From assembly GCA_900468625.1 (NCBI GenBank), contig UBUL01000009.1, forward strand, positions 186,001 through 250,000: 64,000 nt of DNA. Direction: 5' to 3'. Shown here piece after piece: positions 8,857-19,244 of this stretch (the stretch's first letter is position 1; each line of letters opens with the position of its first letter). The DNA comes from Hyphomicrobiales bacterium (GTDB taxonomy: Bacteria; Pseudomonadota; Alphaproteobacteria; Rhizobiales; Rhizobiaceae). A program made the position numbers and the translations under genes. Under the pieces are notes generated by a model that saw only the letters and a program-made list of their open reading frames with translations, was not told the DNA's origin and did not search any database.

Positions 8857-10383
8857 TTAATTTTCCGTGGTTTCCGTTCCGGCGGCCGAAGGCTTGGCCG
8901 CCAGGCACGATGCCGGAACGCGATAGGCATAAAGTGTCTTGCCCTTCATTTCCCCATAGGGCGGCGACCAGCTCTTGATGAGCTCGGCCTGACCCTCGGG
9001 GCAAACGATCGTGTCGCTGCCGACGAACAGGACCGGGCCGGTCGCGTCGGCCGGCAGGGAGAAGTTCTGCTCGTAATAATTCTTGGGGAAGCCGCCGAAA
9101 TGTCGGGCATAGATGCGGAACGGCCTGCCCCTCAGCGTATAGTAGAGGTCAGCCAGGATATCGCGGTCCTGCGAGACGATGTCCGAGACCTTCGCCTCCG
9201 TGGCGATATTGGCGATTTCTTCACTGATGATGCTGCGGCCGACATAGCGCTTCATGACGAGGTCGCCGTTCGGCAGCTTGATATCCAGAGCGAAGACCGT
9301 TAGCACCGGGATTGCGAAGGCGACGACCGCACCGATGATCAGCGAGGTGCTGAGCCCCTTCTTCGTCAGGCGGTAGAGCACCCAGACGGCAAGAATGGTG
9401 CCGGCAGCATAGGCGGAAACGGCCCAGTTGGCGTAGGCCTTGGCCAGCAAGGCCTGCAGGGTGATCAAGGCTACGACGGGCACCGACAGCCAGAACAGCA
9501 GCTTTTCCCGGTCGTCGCTCTGTCCACGGATGAGCCGCCACGTCGCCCACAAGAGCGCATAGAAGACGACCGGTCCCACCACGCCGAATTGCGCGCCGAA
9601 GAAGCTGAGCCCGTTGAGCACGTGCTTCAGCAGGCCGTTGCCGCCGCCCCCCTTGCTCCATTGAGCGATACTTTCGGTGTGCTTTATGGTCGCCGCATCA
9701 TGGGTGACGTTCCACCAGAGATTGGGGGAAACGACGATGGCGCCGATGATGGCGGCAATCGCGACATCCCGCCAGGCGATGCGCGCCGAACGCATCGTCA
9801 GCATGGCGATGCCGACACCGGGCAAGAGGAAAAGTATCGAATATTTCGTCAGGAATGCAATGCCGAGGCTGGCGCCCAGGATGACGGCTTCGAGGATCGA
9901 AGACCGTTTGGTCAGGCCGATAAAGGCCCAGATCGCGGTCGTCACGAACAGGATCTGGATCGTATCGGTCGATACCAGAACGGCCGATAGCGAGGCAGCC
10001 GGAAGCGTGATGAAGATGACGCCGACCCAAGGGGCGATCTCGCGCCCGGTTTCGTCGTCGATCAGCCGCCGCGTGGTGCACATCAGCATCAAGGCGGTGG
10101 CGAGATGGAAAAGCGGCGCCGATATGCGGATCCAGAAGGTCGCATCCGATCCGGAAATCATATTGAAGAAGCGGATGACCCAGGCAATCATCGGCGGCTT
10201 GGAATAATAGCCGAAATCCAGATTCTGCCCCCAGAACCAGTATTGCGCCTCGTCGACGAAAAGGTCGGTCCTGTTGACGAGCAACATGAGCACGCGCCAG
10301 AGCGTTACTCCGAAGATGATCACAAGGGCCACTCGCAGCGAAAGTTTCTGGGGGCTTGTTCGGGAATGGGTCGTGTCGAGCAT
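8857..10383 (-). CDS. GT39/ArnT-type membrane glycosyltransferase
   Basis: A 508-residue polytopic protein with about 10-12 hydrophobic helices. Near the N-terminus is DEAQYWFWGQNLDFGYYSKP, the first periplasmic-loop signature of the PMT_2/ArnT/GT39 superfamily, including the catalytic acidic residue in DEAQYW. Such enzymes move a sugar from a polyprenyl-phosphate donor onto lipid A, lipid or protein on the periplasmic face. The acceptor cannot be told from sequence. The start at 10383 (MLDTTHSRTSPQKLSLRV) has only a weak ribosome-binding site. Confidence 0.8.
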   Translation of the reverse strand: MLDTTHSRTSPQKLSLRVALVIIFGVTLWRVLMLLVNRTDLFVDEAQYWFWGQNLDFGYYSKPPMIAWVIRFFNMISGSDATFWIRISAPLFHLATALMLMCTTRRLIDDETGREIAPWVGVIFITLPAASLSAVLVSTDTIQILFVTTAIWAFIGLTKRSSILEAVILGASLGIAFLTKYSILFLLPGVGIAMLTMRSARIAWRDVAIAAIIGAIVVSPNLWWNVTHDAATIKHTESIAQWSKGGGGNGLLKHVLNGLSFFGAQFGVVGPVVFYALLWATWRLIRGQSDDREKLLFWLSVPVVALITLQALLAKAYANWAVSAYAAGTILAVWVLYRLTKKGLSTSLIIGAVVAFAIPVLTVFALDIKLPNGDLVMKRYVGRSIISEEIANIATEAKVSDIVSQDRDILADLYYTLRGRPFRIYARHFGGFPKNYYEQNFSLPADATGPVLFVGSDTIVCPEGQAELIKSWSPPYGEMKGKTLYAYRVPASCLAAKPSAAGTETTEN

Positions 10384-10544
10384 TAACGGATGGATCTCGG
10401 TGCGTAGTTTTGAGGCTTAATACGGAACTATTGAGCTCAAAGCTAGCTCTTGGCCATCCGGAAAGACGGTCGAAGAGCTGCAGGTATGGCCGCAAACGTG
10501 CCATCCATCCGGTTTTGAGGGCCGAAATATCGGACCGGCGGTCC

Positions 10545-10649
10545 TAGAGCGGCTCAGTTTTTCACGGAATCTTTGAACCGCTCTATTTCTTCGTTTTCAA
10601 GCAATTCCGGACGGAAAACCGCTGTGCACTTTTGCTGGAAACTCTAGAG
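10545..10649. repeat. Rhizobial mosaic palindromic repeat, about 105 bp
   Basis: Starts with AGAGCGGCTC, contains GAACCGCTCTATTTCTTCG and the conserved core CAATTCCGGACGGAAAACCG, and ends with a TGCACTTTTGCTGGAA block and CTCTAGAG. The core recurs at 36789 in the same orientation and at 23503, 38157 and 58432 in the other. It resembles the mosaic elements described between genes in rhizobia (RIME-like); the family name is from memory. Confidence 0.75.
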
Positions 10650-10757
10650 AACGCGGGGAGTGGCCTTGCTGCGCGCTTCTTCGATGCGGCATAGAAACAT
10701 GAAGGCCGCCAGCGTCAGGCTGGCCATCAGTGAGGCGGTCAAACCAAGAACAATCAT
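10644..10757 (-). CDS. Small membrane peptide, 37 residues
   Basis: A short frame with a strong ribosome-binding site (GGGGGAGAG, then CA, then ATG). It encodes MIVLGLTASLMASLTLAAFM followed by FLCRIEEARSKATPRVL: one hydrophobic helix with a basic cytoplasmic tail. The good RBS, single helix and positive-inside tail suggest a real small membrane protein. The stop codon touches the edge of the neighbouring mosaic repeat, so the last codons may come from the repeat. Function unknown. Confidence 0.5.
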   Translation of the reverse strand: MIVLGLTASLMASLTLAAFMFLCRIEEARSKATPRVL

Positions 10758-11204
10758 TGCTCTCCCCCTATCGGCATCGAAGCCGTCTATCCCCTTTGGA
10801 GTAAGACATGAAGCTTGCTCGTGACTTGTGTCCCGTAAGCTTCCCCTTCTGCCGAACCCTCATGGAAAGCGTCGCTAAATTAGCGGTGACCGAAACGAGG
10901 GGCCGGCCCGATGCCATTAACCTTCGGGCAAGGAATTAACCATAAATATTGAACCTGAACGTCGGAATGGGAAAATTGTGACTCGTTCTCACCAGGCATG
11001 AAGCCGCCCCGTCGTACCGGGTCCGATCCGGTATCCATCTCATCAAACAGGTCCGCAAAAGACTTTGATGAACGAGCGAGCTTCAGCGCCTCGATCACTT
11101 GATCGGTGGCGGTCTGTGCTTTTCCTCGCCTCTTCATAGCGCCTGGCGCGGACCATCAGCGGTTTCGTCGCGCTTGTGCGCGCGGCAGTTCGGCGGGGAC
11201 GACT
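10758..11204. other. Intergenic region upstream of the che operon
   Basis: About 450 bases with an AT-rich central part. It contains the perfect inverted repeat CGCTAA-A-TTAGCG at 10873-10885 and two TTAACC half sites at 10917 and 10936. A GTG-initiated in-frame extension of icpA begins at 11106 but encodes unconvincing sequence. No RNA gene was recognised. It presumably holds the che-operon promoter. Confidence 0.5.
10917..10943 (+). promoter_or_regulatory. Possible CtrA half sites upstream of icpA
   Basis: TTAACC at 10917-10922 and TTAACCAT at 10936-10943. TTAACCAT is, from memory, the half-site form reported for CtrA in S. meliloti. The spacing is not the classical N7, so this is weaker than the boxes before rem and flaB. 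Confidence 0.35.
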
Positions 11205-12851
11205 TTGGCGCAGCATACGCCGTCAGATCAGGCAGGCAGGGCGCAGGCTGGCAGCCTTCGCGACCGCTTGCGTTTTGCTGGTCTCGACGCCGGGCAATGC
11301 GATATTTTGCGCCGCAACAGGCCCATGCTCGAAGCCCATCTCAAGGCCGGCCTGCGCGACCTTTTCCACCGCTTCCAGACATTTGCGGATGCTTCCCGAA
11401 ATTTCACCAGTGAAAGTCAGATAGAGCGGCTCCAGGATCTGCAGTCCTCGCATTGGGATGTTCTGACGGATGCGCGCTTCGACAGCCTCTATGCCGAGCG
11501 CGTCAAGATTCTCGCCGACAGCGAAAGCAAGATGGGCCTTGACCCCCGCTGGCATGTCGCGGGTCATGGCGTCGTGCTGGAGCATCTTCTTGCCGGCCTC
11601 CTCGAAGACATGGGCGGTCGCGCCATTCTTCCAGGCGCCAAACGCCGCGCCCGCGAGCTGAGCGAACTCGTCACATCTGTCGTGCGCCTCGTGATGGTCG
11701 ATGTCGAAATTGCCGTATCGCTGCGTTTCAACGAATTGCGGATCGGCCATCAGCGTGCGCTGGCCGAGCAGCGGACCGCCGATCGCGCCGAAGCGGCATC
11801 CCTCCTTGCCGAACTTGCCAACGGCCTTGCTGACCGCGATCTGACGATCCGTATGCCGATGGATTGTCCCGAAGCTTACACCGAAGTCGCGGAAGCCTTG
11901 AATGCTGCGCTGGCGGATATCCAGCAGCAGTTTTCGGCGCTGTCCGGCGGTGTACAGGCGGCCGAGGCGACGAGTGATGCTATTTCCCGCGCCTCGAAAT
12001 CCCTGGCGGAAAAATCGGCCGAGCAGTCGCAAGGACTTGCGGCGTCTGCGCGGCAGCTTGCTGAGCTTGCCGAGCAGGTGCGCGGCAATGCGGCCGATAC
12101 GCGATCGGCCGAGCGCGTGACGGCCTCGACCCGCGCTGCGGCTGAAGACAGCGGCAGGATCGTCGGCCAGGCGATATCGGCCATGGCCGATATCGAGACC
12201 TCGGCCGAAAAGATCGGCCAGATCATCGGCGTTATCGACGAGATCGCGTTCCAGACCAATCTTCTAGCGCTGAATGCCGGTATCGAGGCCGCTCGCGCCG
12301 GCGACAGCGGCCGCGGCTTTGCCGTCGTTGCGCAGGAAGTCCGCGCGCTCGCCCAGCGTTCCGCCGATGCCGCGCGCGAGATCAAGGTTCTGGTGACAGG
12401 CACCAAGGCGCAGGTGGATGCCGGCGTCCAGATGGTCGGCCGCACCCAGGATGCGATCGGCAGCATCGTCCGCCAGGTGACTGATATCAACGAAGCCATC
12501 TCCGGAATTGCGGCGGCGAGCGATGAACAGCTCGCCGGCCTCAAGACGCTGACATCGGACATCGGCGGCTATAGCGAGCGTGCGGCGGCCGGGGAAAGCG
12601 AGGCGAACCGTTCCGAGGAAGGCGCCGATCATCTGCATACCGTCGTCGTCGAGCTTGGCCGGACCATTCGCGAGTTCCGCATCGAGCGCGAGCGGCGCCA
12701 TGCGGCGTCTCCCGCGCCCGTCAAAGCCGGCCAGCAACGACAGCTGCCCACCCGCGATGCGTTCGCCGGCGCGCACGACGAAGAAGAGATGGCTGATTTC
12801 GGTTTCCCGCTCCGCAGGATCGCAACGGGAGGCGAGCGCAATGCCTATTGA
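11205..12851 (+). CDS. icpA: IcpA: soluble globin-coupled chemotaxis transducer
   Basis: First gene of the che operon and a cytoplasmic MCP-like transducer with no membrane helix. Residues about 15-180 form a protoglobin-like sensor ([10 protein letters not shown] to the region around [14 protein letters not shown]). A short linker follows, then a methyl-accepting signalling domain whose hairpin tip is [20 protein letters not shown]. It matches IcpA of R. leguminosarum and S. meliloti in place and architecture. The position expected for the proximal heme His (pattern H-x-K-[IM]-G-L) reads E-S-K-M-G-L, with Glu107. No good ATG precedes the domain. TTG at 11205, with GGGGA 5 nt upstream, fits the domain boundary; GTG at 11106 is the alternative. 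Confidence 0.85.
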   Translation: MAQHTPSDQAGRAQAGSLRDRLRFAGLDAGQCDILRRNRPMLEAHLKAGLRDLFHRFQTFADASRNFTSESQIERLQDLQSSHWDVLTDARFDSLYAERVKILADSESKMGLDPRWHVAGHGVVLEHLLAGLLEDMGGRAILPGAKRRARELSELVTSVVRLVMVDVEIAVSLRFNELRIGHQRALAEQRTADRAEAASLLAELANGLADRDLTIRMPMDCPEAYTEVAEALNAALADIQQQFSALSGGVQAAEATSDAISRASKSLAEKSAEQSQGLAASARQLAELAEQVRGNAADTRSAERVTASTRAAAEDSGRIVGQAISAMADIETSAEKIGQIIGVIDEIAFQTNLLALNAGIEAARAGDSGRGFAVVAQEVRALAQRSADAAREIKVLVTGTKAQVDAGVQMVGRTQDAIGSIVRQVTDINEAISGIAAASDEQLAGLKTLTSDIGGYSERAAAGESEANRSEEGADHLHTVVVELGRTIREFRIERERRHAASPAPVKAGQQRQLPTRDAFAGAHDEEEMADFGFPLRRIATGGERNAY

Positions 12852-12913
12852 TCTTTCAGTTTCATGCACATGCGGGCCGACAGGCCTGATTTCAGACAAC
12901 GAGGAATGACGCG

Positions 12914-13210
12914 ATGCCGAGCAGGAAAGGCGAAAAGACAATCAGTCTGGCCGCGGTGCTGGACCTCAACGAGGCCTCTGCCCTTCGCGGCACACTGATG
13001 CGGTTGCGCGGCAGCAATGTCGCGATCGATGCGTCGGGCGTCGAAAGGATCGGGACCTTATGCGTGCAGGTCATCATGGCTGCCGCCAAGACCTGGGATG
13101 AGGACAAGCTCTCCTTCACCTTCTCCAAGGTGTCGGATGCGTTTCAAAAAACGATGCAGGTGATCGGGGTGGATATCTCCCATCTGCTTGCCAAGGAGAT
13201 CCGGAAATGA
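12914..13210 (+). CDS. cheS: CheS: STAS-domain partner of CheA
   Basis: A 98-residue single STAS domain with the typical strand-helix pattern (VAIDASGVERIGTLCVQVIMAA). In S. meliloti the protein in this operon position, CheS, binds CheA and speeds removal of phosphate from CheY1, which helps replace the missing CheZ; in R. leguminosarum the gene was called cheX. It has GAGGAA 8 nt before the ATG, and its stop overlaps the cheY1 start (ATGA), which suggests translational coupling. Confidence 0.88.
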   Translation: MPSRKGEKTISLAAVLDLNEASALRGTLMRLRGSNVAIDASGVERIGTLCVQVIMAAAKTWDEDKLSFTFSKVSDAFQKTMQVIGVDISHLLAKEIRK

Positions 13211-13572
13211 AGAAAAAAGTACTGACCGTGGATGATTCACGGACCATTCGAAACATGCTTCTCGTGACCCTCAATAATGCGGGTTTCGAGACCATTCAGG
13301 CTGAAGACGGCGTCGAGGGCCTGGAAATTCTGGAAGAAGCCAATCCGGACGTCATCGTTACGGATATCAACATGCCGCGCCTCGACGGTTTCGGCTTCAT
13401 CGAGGGCGTGCGCCGCAACGACCGATATCGCGCCGTTCCGATCCTCGTGCTGACGACCGAAAGCGATGCGGAAAAGAAGAACCGTGCCCGGCAGGCCGGT
13501 GCGACCGGCTGGATCGTCAAGCCGTTCGATCCCGCCAAGCTGATCGATGCCATCGAGCGCGTAACCGCCTAA
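13207..13572 (+). CDS. cheY1: Chemotaxis response regulator CheY1
   Basis: A 121-residue single-domain receiver. The acidic pair is Asp9-Asp10, the phosphoacceptor is Asp53 in VTDINMP, and Thr (LVLTTES) and Lys (WIVKPFDP) complete the active site. In rhizobial two-CheY systems, CheY1 acts as a phosphate sink that drains phosphate back from CheY2 through CheA, whereas CheY2 acts on the motor. It overlaps cheS by 4 bases and ends 16 bases before cheA. Confidence 0.93.
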   Translation: MKKKVLTVDDSRTIRNMLLVTLNNAGFETIQAEDGVEGLEILEEANPDVIVTDINMPRLDGFGFIEGVRRNDRYRAVPILVLTTESDAEKKNRARQAGATGWIVKPFDPAKLIDAIERVTA

Positions 13573-13588
13573 ACAGGATCCACCCCTC

Positions 13589-15871
13589 ATGGATATGAAC
13601 GAAATCAAAGAGATTTTCTTCCAGGAGTGCGAAGAGCAGCTCGCCGAACTGGAATCCGGTCTCCTGAAAATGAACGATGGCGACCGCGATCCGGAAACCG
13701 TCAACGCCGTGTTCCGTGCCGTTCATTCCATCAAGGGTGGGGCAGGTGCTTTCGGTCTGGACGACCTGGTCGCATTCGCCCACGTCTTCGAGACCACGCT
13801 TGATTGCGTTCGATCCAACAAGCTGGAGCCGACCCAGGATGTCCTGAAGGTCATGCTCAAGGCTGCCGACGTTCTGGCGGATCTCACCAATGCCGCCCGC
13901 GACGGCGGCAGCGTCGATCAGGCTCGCAGCCGCGGCCTCGTCAAGGAACTGGAAGCGCTGGCAAATGGCGATCTTCCCGCGCCGTCGGCTGCAGCGGCGG
14001 TCGTCGAGACAGCTCCCCAGCCCGCGGTGCCGGCTCCGACTGATGATAGCGGTTTCCAGCCGATTCCCTTCAGCTTCGACGACGATTTCGGCGGCGACGA
14101 GCCGGCCGGCGCCGGCGTGCCCGAATATGAGGTCAACTTCAAGCCGCGCGCCGATCTCTACGCGAAGGGCAACGACGCGACGCTGCTTCTGCGCGACCTC
14201 GCGCGGCTAGGCGAGATGAATATCTTCTGCGATACGGACGCGTTGCCGGCTCTTCCGGACCTCGATCCCGAAAACGCATATTTCAAATGGGCGATCTCGA
14301 TCAAGACGGACAAGGGCGAGGACGCAATTCGCACCGTCTTCGAATTTGCCGAATGGGATTGCGATCTCGATGTCAGGCAGGTTGAAGGCGACGTTGCGTC
14401 GGCAAGCGAAGAACTTCCGATGGTGCCTGTGCCCTTCGATCTCTCCATCCTCGACGATGACGGCGCCGCACTGGCTGCCAAAATCGTTAAGGAAGCTCCC
14501 GCGCTGAAGAATGATGCCGCCGCCGCCGTCGCCGCGGCGGAAACCGCCAGCAACGTCACGCAGCTCGCCTCCGCTGCCGCGCGCGTCGAAAAGAAGGAAG
14601 CCGCCCTTGCCGCTGCCGCCGCCGCCAATGCGGCTGCCGCCCAGAACAGCGCAGCCGCTGCCGCCGGCCAAACCATTCGTGTCGATCTCGACCGCGTCGA
14701 TCGGCTGATCAATCTCGTGGGCGAGCTCGTCATCAACCAGGCGATGCTCTCCCAGAGCGTCATCGAGAACGACAATAACGGCACATCCTCGATCAACATG
14801 GGTCTCGAAGAGCTGCAGCAGCTCACCCGCGAGATCCAGGATAGCGTCATGGCGATCCGCGCACAGCCGGTGAAGCCGGTCTTCCAGCGCATGTCGCGCA
14901 TCGTCCGCGAAATCGCCGACATGACCGGCAAATCGATCCGCCTGATCACCGAAGGTGAGAACACCGAAGTCGACAAGACGGTCATCGACAAGCTTGCCGA
15001 ACCGCTTACGCACATGATCCGCAATGCCGTCGACCACGGCATCGAAACGCCGGAAAAGCGCGCGACGCTCGGCAAGAACCCGGAAGGCACCGTTCGCCTG
15101 ACGGCAAAGCACCGCTCCGGCCGCATCCTGATCGAGCTTGCGGACGACGGCGCCGGCATCAACCGCGAAAAGGTGCGCCAGAAGGCCATCGACAACGACC
15201 TGATCCCGGCCGACGCCAATCTCTCGGACGAGGAGGTCGACAATCTGATCTTCCTGCCCGGCTTCTCGACCGCCGACAAGATCTCGGACATTTCCGGCCG
15301 CGGCGTCGGCATGGACGTGGTCAAGCGCTCGATCCAGGCCCTGGGCGGCCGCATCAACATCAGCTCCAGGCCGGGGCAGGGCTCCGTCTTCACCATGAGC
15401 CTGCCGCTGACGCTGGCAGTCCTTGACGGTATGGTGGTCACGGTTGCAGGCCAGACCCTGGTCGTACCGTTGACCGCGATCGTCGAGACGCTGCAGCCCG
15501 AAGCCTCCGCCATCCACTCCTTCGGCGCAAATCATCGGCTCATTTCGATCCGTAACAGCTTCTGCCCCCTGGTCGATGTCGGCCGCATCCTGAACTTCCG
15601 CGCCACGCAGGCCGATCCGGTCGAAGGCGTCGCGCTGCTGGTGGAATCGGAAGGCGGCGGTCAGCGCGCGCTGATGGTCGATGCCATCCAGGGCCAGCGT
15701 CAGGTCGTCATCAAGAGCCTCGAAGCCAATTATACTCACGTGCCGGGCATTGCGGCCGCGACCATCCTCGGCGATGGCCGTGTCGCGCTGATCCTCGATG
15801 TCGATGCGGTGGTCGGCGCTTCGCGCGGCCAGTCGCTGAAGCCTGAAATGTCTTACGCGGCGGTGGGGTGA
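13589..15871 (+). CDS. cheA: Chemotaxis histidine kinase CheA
   Basis: 760 residues. The N-terminal HPt domain carries the phosphorylated His46 in [14 protein letters not shown] CheY-docking region follows, then a long Ala-rich linker (about 300-355), the dimerisation helices ([18 protein letters not shown]) and the HATPase domain with N box [12 protein letters not shown] and G boxes DDGAGI and [11 protein letters not shown]-terminal CheW-like regulatory domain completes it. All catalytic parts are present. It should autophosphorylate in response to transducers such as IcpA and pass phosphate to CheY1, CheY2 and CheB. Confidence 0.96.
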   Translation: MDMNEIKEIFFQECEEQLAELESGLLKMNDGDRDPETVNAVFRAVHSIKGGAGAFGLDDLVAFAHVFETTLDCVRSNKLEPTQDVLKVMLKAADVLADLTNAARDGGSVDQARSRGLVKELEALANGDLPAPSAAAAVVETAPQPAVPAPTDDSGFQPIPFSFDDDFGGDEPAGAGVPEYEVNFKPRADLYAKGNDATLLLRDLARLGEMNIFCDTDALPALPDLDPENAYFKWAISIKTDKGEDAIRTVFEFAEWDCDLDVRQVEGDVASASEELPMVPVPFDLSILDDDGAALAAKIVKEAPALKNDAAAAVAAAETASNVTQLASAAARVEKKEAALAAAAAANAAAAQNSAAAAAGQTIRVDLDRVDRLINLVGELVINQAMLSQSVIENDNNGTSSINMGLEELQQLTREIQDSVMAIRAQPVKPVFQRMSRIVREIADMTGKSIRLITEGENTEVDKTVIDKLAEPLTHMIRNAVDHGIETPEKRATLGKNPEGTVRLTAKHRSGRILIELADDGAGINREKVRQKAIDNDLIPADANLSDEEVDNLIFLPGFSTADKISDISGRGVGMDVVKRSIQALGGRINISSRPGQGSVFTMSLPLTLAVLDGMVVTVAGQTLVVPLTAIVETLQPEASAIHSFGANHRLISIRNSFCPLVDVGRILNFRATQADPVEGVALLVESEGGGQRALMVDAIQGQRQVVIKSLEANYTHVPGIAAATILGDGRVALILDVDAVVGASRGQSLKPEMSYAAVG

Positions 15872-15875
15872 GTTG

Positions 15876-16343
15876 ATGTCCTACGCCGTCAAGAGCCTGA
15901 CACAGGGCACTCGCGAGCTGATCGCCTTTCGCATCGGCGATCAGGAATTTTGCGTCGATATCATGTCGGTCCGCGAAATTCGCGGCTGGACGCAGGCAAC
16001 GGCCATGCCGCATGCGCCCGGTTATATGCTCGGGGTCGTCAATCTGCGCGGCGCCGTGCTGCCGATCGTCGACCTCTCCGCCCGGCTTGGCATGAAGCAG
16101 GCGGAACCGACGGCGCGGCATGTGATCATCGTCGCCCAGGTCAGGCGCAAGGTGGTCGGTCTCCTAGTCGATGCGGTTTCGGACATCCTGACGATCACCG
16201 ACGACAGCATCCAGCCGACGCCGGAGGTTTCTTCCGATCACGAGCGGCAGTTTGCCCGCGGTATCGTGGCGATCGATCGCCGCATGATCTGCTTGATCGA
16301 ATTGGAAGCCCTGTTCCCTGAAAGTGAAAGCGAGGCCGCATGA
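15876..16343 (+). CDS. cheW: Coupling protein CheW
   Basis: A 155-residue single CheW domain with the core motif [20 protein letters not shown]. It links CheA to transducers. The ATG at 15876 ([15 protein letters not shown]) lies 4 bases after the cheA stop and is preferred over a TTG three bases earlier. The last 4 bases overlap the start of cheR. Confidence 0.95.
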   Translation: MSYAVKSLTQGTRELIAFRIGDQEFCVDIMSVREIRGWTQATAMPHAPGYMLGVVNLRGAVLPIVDLSARLGMKQAEPTARHVIIVAQVRRKVVGLLVDAVSDILTITDDSIQPTPEVSSDHERQFARGIVAIDRRMICLIELEALFPESESEAA

Positions 16344-17248
16344 GCGTGATGGGAGCAATGGATTTCAGGACGTCTCCGGATGAGGTGCTGGCGAGCGGCG
16401 AGTATCCGCTGACGCGGCGCGACCTCTCGGAAATCGCCGCCATGATCTATGCGGATGCGGGCATTTCGCTGAACGAGAGCAAGGCGTCGCTCGTCTATTC
16501 GAGGTTGTCGAAGCATATTCGCGCGCTGGGGCTTTCCGGCTTCCGCGACTACTGCGCATTGGTTTCTTCCCCGGCAGGAAGTGCTGAGCGTCGCGAGATG
16601 CTGTCGCATCTGACGACCAATTTCACACGCTTCTTCCGCGAAAACCATCATTTCGACCACCTGCGCGACGAGGTCCTGCCGGGCCTATTGGCGCGCGCAA
16701 AAGCCGGCGGTCGGGTGCGCATCTGGTCGGCTGCCTGTTCCGACGGCCAGGAACCCTATTCGATAGCGCTCACCGTGCTGGCATTGATGCCGAATGCCGC
16801 TGATTTCGATTTCAAGATCCTGGCGACGGACATCGACCCCAAGATCCTGGGACTTGCCCGCGCAGGCGCCTATGACGAAGCGGCGCTCGAAACGATTTCG
16901 CCCGCCATGCGCAAGCAATGGTTCCAGGAAGTCGATGTGCAGGGCCGTCGCAAATTCCAGATCGATGATCGCGTCAAGCGGCTCATCACCTTCAACGAGC
17001 TGAACCTCTTGGCGCAGTGGCCCTTCAAGGGCATGTTCGATGTCATTTTCTGCCGTAACGTCGTCATCTATTTCGACGAACCGACGCAGACGAAGATCTG
17101 GACGCGCTTCGCCGGCCAGCTGCACGAAAGCGGCCACCTCTATATCGGTCATTCCGAACGCGTATCCGGCGAGGCGAAGCACGTCTTCGACAATATCGGC
17201 ATCACCACCTATCGCTATCTCGGCAAGAATTCGGGGAGGAAATCATGA
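16340..17248 (+). CDS. cheR: Chemotaxis methyltransferase CheR
   Basis: 302 residues. The N-terminal helical CheR domain ([20 protein letters not shown]) precedes a SAM-dependent methyltransferase domain with [17 protein letters not shown] and [13 protein letters not shown]. It methylates glutamates on transducers using SAM, for adaptation. It overlaps cheW and cheB by 4 bases each. Confidence 0.95.
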   Translation: MSVMGAMDFRTSPDEVLASGEYPLTRRDLSEIAAMIYADAGISLNESKASLVYSRLSKHIRALGLSGFRDYCALVSSPAGSAERREMLSHLTTNFTRFFRENHHFDHLRDEVLPGLLARAKAGGRVRIWSAACSDGQEPYSIALTVLALMPNAADFDFKILATDIDPKILGLARAGAYDEAALETISPAMRKQWFQEVDVQGRRKFQIDDRVKRLITFNELNLLAQWPFKGMFDVIFCRNVVIYFDEPTQTKIWTRFAGQLHESGHLYIGHSERVSGEAKHVFDNIGITTYRYLGKNSGRKS

Positions 17249-18288
17249 ACGCCGCTGCCCGTGTTCTCGTCGTCGATGACTCTCCGACCATGCGCGGCCT
17301 GATCACCGCCGTCCTGCGTGCCGATCCCGACGTCAATGTCGTCGGCCAGGCTGGCGATGCCCTTGAAGCACGCGCCGCCATCAAGGCGCTCAATCCCGAT
17401 GTCGTCACCCTCGACATCGAGATGCCGAACATGAACGGCCTGGAATTCCTGGAAAAGATCATGACGCTGAGGCCGATGCCCGTCATCATGGTTTCCACGA
17501 TGACGCATCGCGGGGCGGATGCGACACTGGCTGCCCTCGAGATCGGTGCATTCGATTGCGTCGGAAAGCCCTCGCCGGGCGAACCGCATCCATTCGGCGA
17601 CCTTGCGGACAAGGTAAAGGCTGCCGCCCGTTCGCAGCGGCAATATGTGAAGCCCGCAGCGCAGCGCGTGCCGCCGACGGCCACCGCCGACTTCCGTGTG
17701 GGACGCAAGATCGTCGCCATCGGCTCCTCCACCGGCGGCGTCGAGGCCCTGATCAATGTGCTGCAGAAATTCCCGGCCAATTGCCCGCCGACCGTCATCA
17801 CCCAGCATATGCCGCCGACGTTCACGCGCAGCTTCGCCGAGCGGCTGAACCGCCTCTGCGCGCCGATCGTCCAGGAGGCGACCGATGGTGCGCGGCTGGA
17901 GATCGGCAAGATCTACCTGGCACCTGGCGGCGAAAGGCACCTGCAGGTGGCCAACGCCTCCGCGCCGCATTGCCGTCTGGTGGACGGCGGGCCGGTGAAC
18001 GGTCATCGCCCTTCCGTCGACGTGCTTTTTGATTCGGTTGCCGAACTGGCCGGCCGCAATGCCGTCGGCGTGATCCTGACCGGTATGGGGCGCGACGGCG
18101 CCGCCGGTCTCCTCAAGATGCGCCACGCCGGTGCGCGCACCATCGGCCAAAACGAGAAGACCTGCGTGGTCTACGGGATGCCGAGGGTCGCCCACGAGCT
18201 TGGCGCCGTCGAACAACAGTTTCCGCTGAACGCCATTGGCGAGGAAATTTTGAAAATCACAGCCGCCCGAAAGGAAGGGAGCGAATAA
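17245..18288 (+). CDS. cheB: Chemotaxis methylesterase/deamidase CheB
   Basis: 347 residues: an N-terminal receiver with Asp11/Asp12 and phosphoacceptor Asp57 ([11 protein letters not shown]), and a C-terminal methylesterase domain with catalytic Ser in AIGSSTGG, His in ITQHMPP and Asp in LTGMGRDGA. It removes methyl groups from transducers when phosphorylated by CheA. The final TAA shares a base with the ATG of cheY2. Confidence 0.96.
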   Translation: MNAAARVLVVDDSPTMRGLITAVLRADPDVNVVGQAGDALEARAAIKALNPDVVTLDIEMPNMNGLEFLEKIMTLRPMPVIMVSTMTHRGADATLAALEIGAFDCVGKPSPGEPHPFGDLADKVKAAARSQRQYVKPAAQRVPPTATADFRVGRKIVAIGSSTGGVEALINVLQKFPANCPPTVITQHMPPTFTRSFAERLNRLCAPIVQEATDGARLEIGKIYLAPGGERHLQVANASAPHCRLVDGGPVNGHRPSVDVLFDSVAELAGRNAVGVILTGMGRDGAAGLLKMRHAGARTIGQNEKTCVVYGMPRVAHELGAVEQQFPLNAIGEEILKITAARKEGSE

Positions 18289-18677
18289 TGTCTCTAGCGG
18301 AGAAAATCAAAGTTCTGATCGTCGACGATCAGGTCACCAGCCGCCTCCTGCTCAGCGATGCGCTGACGCAGCTCGGCTTCAAGCAGATCACGGCCGCCGG
18401 CGACGGCGAGCAGGGGATGAAGATCATGGAGCAGCAGCCCCATCATCTGGTCATCTCCGACTTCAACATGCCCAAAATGGACGGGCTCGGCCTTTTGCAG
18501 GCCGTTCGCACCAATCCGGCGACGAAGAAGGCGGCCTTCATCATCCTGACGGCGCAGGGCGACCGCGCGCTGGTCCAGAAGGCGGCGCAGCTCGGGGCAA
18601 ACAACGTGCTTGCCAAGCCGTTCACCATCGAAAAGATGAAAGCAGCCATCGAGGCTGTGTTCGGAGCATTGAAATGA
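18288..18677 (+). CDS. cheY2: Chemotaxis response regulator CheY2 (motor-binding)
   Basis: A 129-residue receiver with Asp13/Asp14, phosphoacceptor Asp58 ([11 protein letters not shown]) and Lys in [11 protein letters not shown]. Asp58 is the same position as in S. meliloti CheY2, the main motor-acting regulator, which lowers flagellar speed rather than reversing rotation in that species. It overlaps cheD by 4 bases. Confidence 0.93.
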   Translation: MSLAEKIKVLIVDDQVTSRLLLSDALTQLGFKQITAAGDGEQGMKIMEQQPHHLVISDFNMPKMDGLGLLQAVRTNPATKKAAFIILTAQGDRALVQKAAQLGANNVLAKPFTIEKMKAAIEAVFGALK

Positions 18678-19228
18678 TCGTCGAGGGTGCAGCCCGTCGC
18701 GTGCATATCATTCAGGGCGAGTACAAGGTCGTCAACGATCCCGAAGTGGTGCTGACGACCATTCTTGGCTCCTGCGTGGCGGCCTGTCTGCGCGATCCGA
18801 TCGCCGGCGTCGGCGGCATGAACCATTTCCTCCTTCCGGGAATGGCGAATTCGCCGGTGAGCGGCGGCGATGCGACGCGTTACGGCGTGCACCTGATGGA
18901 ACTTCTCATCAACGGCCTTTTGAAGAAGGGCGCGAGGCGCGACCGGCTGGAGGCAAAGGTCTTCGGCGGCGCCAAGACGATCGCCACCTTCTCCAATGTC
19001 GGCGAGCAGAATGCGGTTTTCGCCATGCAGTTTCTCAAAGACGAAGGCATACCGGTCGTTGGCTCCAGCACGGGCGGCGAGCATGGGCGCAAGATCGAAT
19101 ATTGGCCGATCTCCGGACGGGCCAGACAATACCCGCTGACCGGTGCGGAGACGCAGAAAACCGTCGCGCTGGAACAGCGTCCGGTCGTGGCTCCCAAGCC
19201 GGTCGACAACACGATCGAATTTTTCTGA
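18674..19228 (+). CDS. cheD: Transducer glutamine deamidase CheD
   Basis: 184 residues with the CheD catalytic set Thr28, Cys34 (ILGSCVAAC) and His51 (MNHFLLPG), at the same spacing as in characterised CheD proteins. It deamidates glutamines on MCPs and often interacts with a CheC/CheX phosphatase; no cheC is present here. Position in the che operon supports the call. Confidence 0.94.
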   Translation: MIVEGAARRVHIIQGEYKVVNDPEVVLTTILGSCVAACLRDPIAGVGGMNHFLLPGMANSPVSGGDATRYGVHLMELLINGLLKKGARRDRLEAKVFGGAKTIATFSNVGEQNAVFAMQFLKDEGIPVVGSSTGGEHGRKIEYWPISGRARQYPLTGAETQKTVALEQRPVVAPKPVDNTIEFF

Positions 19229-19244
19229 TCAGCGAGGCTACCGC

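Noticed and set aside
10880..11137. An 85-codon minus-strand frame upstream of icpA ([20 protein letters not shown]...)
   Set aside because: The first 45 residues look plausible, but the second half runs through the AT-rich promoter region with the TTAACC motifs, and no good ribosome-binding site is visible. Left as unlikely.
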